Source: UBA10110 sp964354145
GTDB taxonomy: Bacteria; Patescibacteriota; Kazan-3B-28; UBA10110
Assembly (NCBI GenBank): GCA_964354145.1
Contig: CAYGXX010000016.1
Location: forward strand, 1 to 15,081
Reading direction: 5' to 3'
Length of the DNA stretch: 15,081 nucleotides
Shown here: one piece after another, positions 1-5,717 of the stretch
Layout of the letters: each line of letters starts with the position of its first letter
Numbering within the stretch: position 1 is the stretch's first letter
Notes under the pieces: model-generated
Databases searched by the model: none
Seen by the model: only the letters and a program-made list of their open reading frames with translations
Told to the model about the DNA's origin: nothing
Made by a program: the position numbers and the translations under genes

Positions 1-2157
1 TAACCCATCTAATACTGGTAAAAATTTAGTCAGATTAGTACCACTAATCAATAAAGTGAACCCACCTAAAGGCTCTATTTTGTCTTTGAGCATCTCCACA
101 TTTCCCGCCACATTTTGGCTAAATAAATTGATGTTGGAAAGTATTGGTCGATGTGATTCAAAAAACTCTGCCATCATTGCCACATTAGGAAAAACTATTA
201 GAATTTTTTCTTGAGGGTTAATGATTTTTTTCGTGAGGTATTCAAAAATCTCTGACTGGTAATTATCATCACGGTTGCGATCAGGGAGGCCAGAAACAAA
301 GGTGATGGGCTTAGATCCCTCGACTGCGCCTTGCTCCGCTCGGGATGACATAGAGGTGGCATTAACTTGGATGGGCTCACCCAACAATGCGGAGATGAAA
401 TCTGGTTTGCCATTAACCAATGCTCCGTTGCTGGCAATTACTATAGATAGCGATTTTAATTTAGTCTGCCAGATGTTTACTACCGGTTGTTTAACAATAT
501 TCAAGATCACTCGATCGTTGTAACCGTTGAGATAATTCTTGGCGGATTGACCCGGATGAGTGAGCAAATGAAAATATTCAAGTAAATTAATCGTGTGCTC
601 CACTTGTTTTTGTTGAGCTAAGGTATTGGTCGCAGGAAAATTCTTGATCTTCTCTAAATATGTCGCTAATGTTTCCTCGACTAATTTGGCTTTGGTCATC
701 ACGGCTTTACCGGCTTTATCGGCCACCAATAAACCACTGATTTCTAAGGCCGACCCTGCTGTCTGCTCGCTCCAGAGCTCTTCCACGCTTCCCCACCAAT
801 CATTTAATTCGCTACCCAAATTATTCAGCAATTTAAATATTTCATCGGCTGTTTTGTTATCATTCACAAAATCATGCACGAAATCGCGCCGGCTGGCGAC
901 AATCGCATTAACATATAACGAAGTGAACATTTTGGCAGATTTGTTGGTCGCCCATTCATCAAATTCCACCCACTGCGGGAGATAAATATGCTTACCTTTC
1001 AGATCAGCGGGATTTCCGCCAGCTGACGGATTCAATATTTCATAGAAGCTGGCGAAATTCATTACGGTTTTGGGCAACAATTCGGTAGCTTTATATTGAA
1101 AGGGTGCCAGTTTTTGTTCCCATAAATAAAACTCATCCTTGGTTAGATAAACATTCATAGGATCAAATGGCATTTTGGGATACCCCGTAAGCAAAACCTT
1201 AACCAAAAGTCTGAAATCAGTTGATTTAAGTTTCGTCTTGTTGATTAGAAAATTAAATCGGTCAGCATCTAACTGTAAAACTGATCCAAAATACGGGTGC
1301 AAACCCAATTGGGACCAATCATTTTTTTGGAAAACATCATTACTAACCACCAAAACAGACTTATCATCGTTTCGGGCAAAATTAATATTGGTTGCCATTT
1401 GTGGCATCTTTGGTGGTAATTCATAGACATTAAACCCCGGTTTGATTTCACCCAAATTATTCTCTGTTACTGTTCGAACGAAGTGAGAACTATCAGCCTG
1501 AATAGTTCTCGCCTGTTTCCCCACAGGCTCGAACAATAATTTAGAGGGAATAACTGGTTGCCAGGAGATTTTTTCATCAAATACCCAAGACCACTCCCAG
1601 TCAGATCTATCCGAAAGTCCGCGAATATTGCTTAAGATATCCGCCGGCACATTTTGAGCTAAACCAATTAAAACATTGATTAAATCAACCGTGGCCAAAA
1701 CATCACTCATCGCCCTATGGCTAGGTTGATTTTTTAATTGATAGTAGTGCGCTAGAAACTGCAAGCTATGAAACGGTAATTTAGGAAGCAGTGTAATTGC
1801 TAAATCCAAGGTATCCAAACTATGCCCGGGCGGATCAATCCCCTGAGCTTTCAGAAAATCCGTATCAAAACTGATATTATGACCGGCAATCGGCAAGTCA
1901 CCAGCAAACTTCAAGAATTCTGCACCGGCAGTTTTGATATCAGGAGCAGTTACCAGTTCTTCCGGTTTGATGCCAGTTAATACTGAAACCGTCACACTTA
2001 AAGGAGTTTCTGGCTTCACTAAAGTTTGAAAGCGATCCACAATTTCACCATTGGAGAGTTTAACAGCCGCTATCTCAATGATGCTGTCTTTTCTCGCCTC
2101 TACCCCTGTAGTTTCAGTGTCTAGCACGACTAAATCTCTCATAACCATATTGTACAT
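1..2157 (-). CDS. DnaQ-type exonuclease fused to a degenerate DinG-like helicase (partial)
   Basis: 719 residues are visible and the frame is still open at the window edge, so the C-terminal part is missing. Residues 1-170 form a complete DEDDh 3'-5' exonuclease: DTETTG (D13, E15), HNISFD (D98) and HRAMSD (H147, D152). The rest follows the DinG layout: a Q-motif-like segment (YELPPKMPQMA, from 245), motif Ia-like LVVSND, a DEAH position reading FDEWA (D400, E401), motif III-like IVIASNGAL, and an ILIVFPN segment near the end. The Walker A loop expected between MATNINFA and SVLVVSND is absent, and I see no cysteine, so no Fe-S cluster. Exonuclease-DinG fusions are known in Bacilli and Clostridia, and the S. 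aureus one is a nuclease rather than a helicase. Inference: a single-strand nuclease with a structural, ATP-independent helicase fold. Start 2157 follows an AGGGGG tract by 8 bases; in-frame ATGs at 2148 and 2142 are alternatives. Confidence 0.85.
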   Translation of the reverse strand, partial: MYNMVMRDLVVLDTETTGVEARKDSIIEIAAVKLSNGEIVDRFQTLVKPETPLSVTVSVLTGIKPEELVTAPDIKTAGAEFLKFAGDLPIAGHNISFDTDFLKAQGIDPPGHSLDTLDLAITLLPKLPFHSLQFLAHYYQLKNQPSHRAMSDVLATVDLINVLIGLAQNVPADILSNIRGLSDRSDWEWSWVFDEKISWQPVIPSKLLFEPVGKQARTIQADSSHFVRTVTENNLGEIKPGFNVYELPPKMPQMATNINFARNDDKSVLVVSNDVFQKNDWSQLGLHPYFGSVLQLDADRFNFLINKTKLKSTDFRLLVKVLLTGYPKMPFDPMNVYLTKDEFYLWEQKLAPFQYKATELLPKTVMNFASFYEILNPSAGGNPADLKGKHIYLPQWVEFDEWATNKSAKMFTSLYVNAIVASRRDFVHDFVNDNKTADEIFKLLNNLGSELNDWWGSVEELWSEQTAGSALEISGLLVADKAGKAVMTKAKLVEETLATYLEKIKNFPATNTLAQQKQVEHTINLLEYFHLLTHPGQSAKNYLNGYNDRVILNIVKQPVVNIWQTKLKSLSIVIASNGALVNGKPDFISALLGEPIQVNATSMSSRAEQGAVEGSKPITFVSGLPDRNRDDNYQSEIFEYLTKKIINPQEKILIVFPNVAMMAEFFESHRPILSNINLFSQNVAGNVEMLKDKIEPLGGFTLLISGTNLTKFLPVLDGL
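316..351. repeat. Dispersed palindromic repeat element inside the DinG-like gene
   Basis: The minus strand reads TGTCATCCCGAGCGGAGC followed by AGTCGAGGGATC, with imperfect inverted ends (ATCCCTCGA against ATCCCGAGC). This resembles the widespread short repeat that gives spurious HPERS-type peptides in many bacterial genomes. Here it is read in frame, adding about 12 residues (MSSRAEQGAVEGS) near residues 603-614, between the ALLGEPIQ and ITFVSGLPD segments. Only one copy is seen in the window; family assignment is from memory of the motif. Confidence 0.6.
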
Positions 2158-2168
2158 TAAAGTAGCCC

Positions 2169-2188
2169 CCTGCCTACCGGCAGGCAGG
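2169..2188. repeat. GC-rich palindrome between cdaR and the DinG-like gene
   Basis: CCTGCC-TACC-GGCAGG gives a perfect 6-bp stem with a 4-base loop, with a second overlapping GGCAGG. It is much richer in GC than its surroundings and lies 11 bases before the DinG-like start, so its right arm also supplies the purine tract that could act as ribosome binding site. It has no T-run on either side, which argues against a strong terminator. It looks like a small dispersed repeat. Confidence 0.55.
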
Positions 2189-2243
2189 CTCAACTATACT
2201 CGGGGAATAATAGTTAATCGCTGAGTATAATCGAAGCGTTACC

Positions 2244-3443
2244 TTAGTTAGTTTTGGTGAGAGAAACTTGCAGAGAGAGTGGATCGAAGCTGATAATCGA
2301 TAGTCCCTCCGGAACTCGGAACATCTCTAGTTTAAGCTTGATCTCATTATCTCCACTGGTCGCCTCGCGCAAATCCAAATCCAACACCACCGTGTTGCGA
2401 TCGGCTTTATTTAAATCTTCTGCCGGCCCAGCCAAAGTGACACTCACCGTAGCAGGACTCATCGATACTACCTTGAAACCTGGTGTCACATTAATTCCAT
2501 GAGGAACTACAACCAGTTTACGATTGAATGGTGAGCTACCTATTTTTACAGTTACATTAACAAGATTTTCTCCCACCAAAGAGACGCCAAGGGGGATCTC
2601 CAATCCTAATTGATCAGAAAAATCAGCTGTTTTCCCAGTGAGATTAATGGCCGTAGTTTTGACACCGCTGATTGCATCCAATCTTTTGACGCTGCTTCGC
2701 AAAGTCACTGCCGGCGGGTCAAATTTGATCTCCGAAATCCAGTACCCGGCTGGAAGAGCTCCGGAAAATGTCGGCACCAGACCAACCGTCTTGAACATTT
2801 CACCTTTAACTATAGTAACGCTCACATCTACTTCATTGGGATTAAATCTTACATTAGATAATCGGTGACCTTCTGTATCCCGCACCTCCGGCACCCCTTT
2901 GGCCACAAAAGAATTTTGCTTGCTCGCTACATTGGCTACCACATATGCCTGTTGCACTGTATTCACTAGATTGGCTGGGCCAATAATGGCAACTCTGTCC
3001 GGACTCACCACAATATCTCCCAGGGCATACCCATTCGCTGGAAAACCCTGAGGGTCCACAATTACAGGGACAGTGCTGCTTATGGCCGGCACCACATCAA
3101 TAGCAATCACTTCCGGCGAGTAACTCACCAACCAAACATCATGCACAGTCAGGGTCAGTTGGGGTTTAACATTATAACTACCTGGGTTTTGCACAAAGCT
3201 TAAATCTATGACTGCTTGAGTGGGCTGGGAAGTCCTTAGTTGATAATAGGCTATGTTTTTAGCACGCACCGTGGCGCTAACAGTGGTTAGATTTTCCTCA
3301 ATGGCCAAACCGGATCGTAATCCTTTGATTTCCAGTGGAATGTCTAGGATGAATGAATGATAGCTCAAGCTAAACACCGCCAGCCATATTAAAACAGCCA
3401 CGGGGATCAAAAATCCTAACTGGGCTAAGGGGGTTAATTTCAT
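2244..3443 (-). CDS. cdaR: CdaR/YbbR-domain membrane-anchored protein
   Basis: 399 residues. An N-terminal membrane segment (about 9-29, GFLIPVAVLIWLAVFSLSY) is followed by roughly four beta-rich YbbR-type repeats of about 85 residues with the recurrent pattern of an SPxxVxIxGP strand-turn (for example VVSPDRVAIIGP and MSPATVSVTLAGP). In Firmicutes CdaR sits outside the membrane and modulates the diadenylate cyclase CdaA, usually from the same operon. Here it starts 2 bases after the cdaA stop, so the two are almost certainly co-transcribed and probably translationally coupled. Length and domain number match the family. Because its partner lacks the cyclase motifs, its role as a regulator of c-di-AMP synthesis is uncertain in this organism. 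Confidence 0.87.
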   Translation of the reverse strand: MKLTPLAQLGFLIPVAVLIWLAVFSLSYHSFILDIPLEIKGLRSGLAIEENLTTVSATVRAKNIAYYQLRTSQPTQAVIDLSFVQNPGSYNVKPQLTLTVHDVWLVSYSPEVIAIDVVPAISSTVPVIVDPQGFPANGYALGDIVVSPDRVAIIGPANLVNTVQQAYVVANVASKQNSFVAKGVPEVRDTEGHRLSNVRFNPNEVDVSVTIVKGEMFKTVGLVPTFSGALPAGYWISEIKFDPPAVTLRSSVKRLDAISGVKTTAINLTGKTADFSDQLGLEIPLGVSLVGENLVNVTVKIGSSPFNRKLVVVPHGINVTPGFKVVSMSPATVSVTLAGPAEDLNKADRNTVVLDLDLREATSGDNEIKLKLEMFRVPEGLSIISFDPLSLQVSLTKTN

Positions 3444-3445
3444 AG

Positions 3446-4276
3446 TTAACCAAGCAAAATAGTTTTGAGCACCCGATCTAAGTTCTTGGGAGACAATTTA
3501 GCATAGGCGCTATTTTTATGTAGTACTGAGATCTCTTCCTTGTCTTTATAAGTAATAATTACTAACGCTGCATAAGCTATCGCCGCCTGTCGAATGGCAA
3601 CATTATTAAGATTAAAAATAAATCGCTTGGGGGCACGTACAGTTAAAGTAGATCCGGCTGCCACAATAACTCCATTATCAACAACCATGGCACCGGCTGA
3701 TAATTTCGACCGATGAGAAAAAACATCCCAGACAAATTCTTTACTAAACGGAGTGTACAGACGGGTACCGTTGTCAGCCAATTTGCCTAAGGGAGTATCG
3801 GTTTTAACCACAATCAAAGCAGAGGTCTTAGACCTAGCTAAAGAGGCTGCTGTATCTGATAATTCAGAGAGAAATCTCTTAACGTTATAATCGCCGCTTA
3901 ATATGCTTTTGCGAGCCAAATTACCATAGCTTAAGCCACTATCGAGAATCTTTTTAAAATCTTGATGATAGATAACTCCCATAGCAATGAGTAGAACAAT
4001 TAAGCCAGCAAAGGTGGCGTAAAAGAGTGCTAAAAACCCAAATAGTTTAGCAGCAAACATCAACAACAGCACTGCAGCAACCCTGCGCAACATAGGAGCT
4101 AACGAAGTGCCTCTAATTTTTGTCCATACCCACCAGAGCAAGACTAAAACCAATATCACATCGATAAGGGTGGTCAGATTCAGCAACGAGACTATGCCGG
4201 TCCAATTCAAGGCCACCCCTCCTGTTAAGGCTTGCCAGCCTGACTCCAAATAATGCTCTAAGGCATCAAACCCCAT
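3446..4276 (-). CDS. CdaA-family membrane protein with degenerate diadenylate cyclase site
   Basis: 276 residues with the CdaA plan: an unusual 35-residue N-terminal extension, three membrane segments (about 37-52, 65-83, 86-103), the cytoplasmic link HQDFKKILDSG, and a DisA_N-type domain (about 120-275). CdaA makes c-di-AMP from two ATP using DGA and RHR motifs. Here the DGA position reads A194-G195-A196 (context KLSAGAMVV), and the GTRHRAA position reads VAIRQAA (226-232), so RHR has become IRQ. Hydrophobic core and flanking text (ALIVVKTDT, KEEISVLHKN) are well kept and the frame is intact. I infer a maintained pseudo-cyclase, perhaps a scaffold or nucleotide sensor for CdaR; an unconventional active cyclase cannot be ruled out. 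The ATG at 4276 has only a weak AGAGA upstream. Confidence 0.85.
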   Translation of the reverse strand: MGFDALEHYLESGWQALTGGVALNWTGIVSLLNLTTLIDVILVLVLLWWVWTKIRGTSLAPMLRRVAAVLLLMFAAKLFGFLALFYATFAGLIVLLIAMGVIYHQDFKKILDSGLSYGNLARKSILSGDYNVKRFLSELSDTAASLARSKTSALIVVKTDTPLGKLADNGTRLYTPFSKEFVWDVFSHRSKLSAGAMVVDNGVIVAAGSTLTVRAPKRFIFNLNNVAIRQAAIAYAALVIITYKDKEEISVLHKNSAYAKLSPKNLDRVLKTILLG

Positions 4277-4306
4277 TAAAATCTCTCACAAATTTCTAGT
4301 GACTTT

Positions 4307-4312
4307 ATTATA
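4307..4312 (-). promoter_or_regulatory. -10 box upstream of cdaA-like gene
   Basis: A perfect TATAAT on the minus strand, 30 bases before the ATG at 4276, would give a leader of about 24 bases. No convincing -35 box lies 16-18 bases upstream, so this is only a candidate. Confidence 0.35.
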
Positions 4313-4350
4313 ACAAACTATACATTATTACCTGCGAATATACTACGAAA

Positions 4351-4376
4351 AGAGCCCCACTTCCTTGTGGGGCTCT
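4351..4376 (-). terminator. Intrinsic terminator of the 51-residue gene
   Basis: A perfect 10-bp stem (AGAGCCCCAC / GTGGGGCTCT) with a 6-base loop, followed on the minus strand by TTTT overlapping the stem end. It lies 28 bases past the stop of the small gene at 4405-4560 and separates it from cdaA. Confidence 0.8.
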
Positions 4377-4404
4377 GGTACATACCTCTGCGCTCGGGGA
4401 AAAC

Positions 4405-4560
4405 TTACTGATTGTTCTGCTCATGAGCAACTATGCTGGTGCCTAGCGTAGGCGTTAATAACACCAGCACACCTATTATTATCTCATCAGTGACAACTCC
4501 AGGTTCCAATCGCTCAGGATCCCTAACAGAATCAATCAGGTCGTCGAGAGTAAGAGCCAT
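4405..4560 (-). CDS. Small single-pass membrane protein, 51 residues, unknown
   Basis: The ORF starts ATG at 4560 with a strong GAGGAGG Shine-Dalgarno eight bases upstream and ends TAA at 4405, just before a strong terminator; these signals make it a real gene despite its size. The first 25 residues are acidic and hydrophilic (MALTLDDLIDSVRDPERLEP), then one membrane helix (about 26-45, EIIIGVLVLLTPTLGTSIVA) and a short polar tail (HEQNNQ). It lies 40 bases downstream of the 169-residue membrane protein and probably shares its transcript. I do not recognise a family; a small subunit or modulator of a membrane complex is possible but unsupported. Confidence 0.7.
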   Translation of the reverse strand: MALTLDDLIDSVRDPERLEPGVVTDEIIIGVLVLLTPTLGTSIVAHEQNNQ

Positions 4561-4600
4561 TATGGCCCACCTCCTCAAATATCTTTTTATACTCCCGACA

Positions 4601-5110
4601 TCAAGAAGGTTGAATATAGTAGCTGAACGGTCTCCTTGATTGTGGTGAGGTGTTCTGGTACAAACTTTCGTGCGATCGCACGAAAGTCAGACCACACGCT
4701 CCTACCAACAACCAGAAAGCTATGCTGAGCCATAACCCGGACCGATGTTTTTCAATCAGTCCGGTAACACTAATGGTAGCCGGGGAATCTTCGTTCTCCC
4801 ACTCCATTAGATTTTTAACTTCCGATCTGACGCGATTGAGGGTAAATTCTTTCGCGCCGGGATCAGAAACTGGCTCTTCCAGCCGGGCAATCAATTCACC
4901 CAACTGGTCAGCTTCACTTATCCAACCTCTTTCAACTAATCGGTCCTGTGCTTTATTGAGATACCACGCAGCTTCTTCAGCTGTATGGCAGCTCAACACT
5001 GCGCCGACAGGACCAACAACATCGCGGTCGATATTGATACTCATCCACGAATAAACAACAATGACCGCAGCCACCAAAAACACGGCGGACCACCGCATTA
5101 TGGTTAGCAT
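4601..5110 (-). CDS. Two-pass membrane protein, 169 residues, unknown
   Basis: The chosen ATG at 5110 has GGAGG eight bases upstream; a TTG at 5131 in the same frame lies before that site and is not used. An N-terminal membrane helix (about 6-22, RWSAVFLVAAVIVVYSWM) and a C-terminal one (about 134-152, LSIAFWLLVGACGLTFV) flank a hydrophilic, mostly helical middle of about 110 residues with many Glu/Arg pairs (EEAAWYLNKAQDRLVERGW). The layout suggests an extracytoplasmic helical domain held at both ends. A near-consensus promoter precedes it and the 51-residue gene follows. No family recognised. Its last 25 codons contain a 24-bp perfect DNA palindrome. Confidence 0.72.
   Translation of the reverse strand: MLTIMRWSAVFLVAAVIVVYSWMSINIDRDVVGPVGAVLSCHTAEEAAWYLNKAQDRLVERGWISEADQLGELIARLEEPVSDPGAKEFTLNRVRSEVKNLMEWENEDSPATISVTGLIEKHRSGLWLSIAFWLLVGACGLTFVRSHESLYQNTSPQSRRPFSYYIQPS
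4664..4687. repeat. 24-bp perfect palindrome within a coding region
   Basis: Each 12-base half reads ACTTTCGTGCGA and its exact complement, with no loop bases, centred between 4675 and 4676. It falls in codons for residues ...TFVRSHES... at the end of the second membrane helix of the 169-residue protein. The centre is GCGATCGC. Only one copy in the window. Confidence 0.8.
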
Positions 5111-5143
5111 TTGTCTTTCCTCCGATCTCAAGGTATTAATTTT

Positions 5144-5172
5144 AATATATCACTAAATCTAATATAAGTCAA
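5144..5172 (-). promoter_or_regulatory. Promoter of the 169/51-residue membrane-protein unit
   Basis: On the minus strand: TTGACT (-35, 5172-5167), a 17-base spacer, TATATT (-10, 5149-5144). Start of transcription is expected near 5137, giving a leader of about 27 bases that contains the GGAGG site. It matches the plus-strand promoter at 5666-5694 in -10 sequence and spacing. Confidence 0.75.
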
Positions 5173-5250
5173 GGATTTTCCGCCCCCAGAGCCCAAAATC
5201 ACCTATAGCACCCCTTTTTTTATAATGTTAAATATTCTACCTAAAAGTTA

Positions 5251-5276
5251 AAAACTCTCGTTCCTGCGAGAGTTTT
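5251..5276 (-). terminator. Intrinsic terminator of the 84-residue gene
   Basis: AAAACTCTCG / CGAGAGTTTT, a 10-bp stem with a 6-base loop and T-runs on both sides, 25 bases after the stop at 5301. Probably works in both directions, but only a minus-strand gene runs into it. Confidence 0.8.
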
Positions 5277-5300
5277 TATGCGGGCATCTGGTCTGTTGGT

Positions 5301-5555
5301 TCACCGCGACAACCGGGAGCCGTACTTAGGCCTTGGCATCCTCGTCCAGTCGGTGGCAGAGGGATAACCCCGTAATCCCGAGTCAGATGATTCGCCACTG
5401 CCCAGCAACTGGTCATTCAAGGAATCGGCTGTTGAAGAAGGCTCCTCTTCTACCACCTCTTCCTCTACTCTTGAGGGGCGATATTGCTCCCAGCAATAGA
5501 CTGCCAGAAGCCCTAACACCAGATACCCGGCAAAGAACAAAAGGAAAATGGCCAC
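5301..5555 (-). CDS. Small single-pass membrane protein with acidic tail, 84 residues
   Basis: GTG start at 5555, fixed by AAGGAGG eight bases upstream. An N-terminal membrane helix (about 2-20, AIFLLFFAGYLVLGLLAVY) is followed by a cluster of acidic residues (VEEEVVEEEP, about 30-39), a Ser/Gly-rich low-complexity stretch and a basic end (RMPRPKYGSRLSR). The order of one helix and a disordered charged tail resembles many unclassified small membrane proteins of reduced genomes. Its own terminator follows. It diverges from the GHMP-like gene across a 160-base intergenic region. No function can be assigned from the sequence. Confidence 0.68.
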   Translation of the reverse strand: MAIFLLFFAGYLVLGLLAVYCWEQYRPSRVEEEVVEEEPSSTADSLNDQLLGSGESSDSGLRGYPSATDWTRMPRPKYGSRLSR

Positions 5556-5610
5556 TAGGCAATCCTCCTTACGGAATAATCAAGCCAACTCCAAATTAAA
5601 AAACTTGCCA

Positions 5611-5659
5611 GGGAAAACTATGGAAAAAACGTGGAAAAACCGGCTCCCATAGGTAAAAA
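5611..5659. other. Phased A-tracts (likely curved DNA) upstream of a promoter
   Basis: Runs of 4-6 A are centred near 5615.5, 5626.5, 5637 and 5657, spacing of 11, 10.5 and 20 bases, which is about one or two helical turns. They end 7 bases before the -35 box at 5666, where such tracts can bend DNA and act as UP-element-like sequence. Confidence 0.55.
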
Positions 5660-5665
5660 CTCTGC

Positions 5666-5694
5666 TTGACGGCTAAACTAAACAGGCATATATT
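5666..5694 (+). promoter_or_regulatory. Promoter of the GHMP-kinase-like gene
   Basis: TTGACG (5666-5671), a 17-base spacer, TATATT (5689-5694). Transcription should begin near 5701, leaving only about 17 bases before the ATG at 5718 and no clear Shine-Dalgarno. Confidence 0.75.
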
Positions 5695-5717
5695 AGGAAT
5701 GGATTAACTATGAATCT

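Noticed and set aside
626..985. Plus-strand open frame of 119 codons
   Set aside because: It runs antisense through the exonuclease/DinG-like gene and has no recognisable motif or ribosome site.
2187..2215. Possible promoter (TATAGT) for the DinG-like gene
   Set aside because: No -35 match at 16-18 bases; the gene may be read from the cdaA operon.
4672..4679. GCGATCGC octamer, like the cyanobacterial HIP1 repeat
   Set aside because: Only one copy seen in the window and it is the centre of a longer palindrome; nothing else suggests a cyanobacterium.
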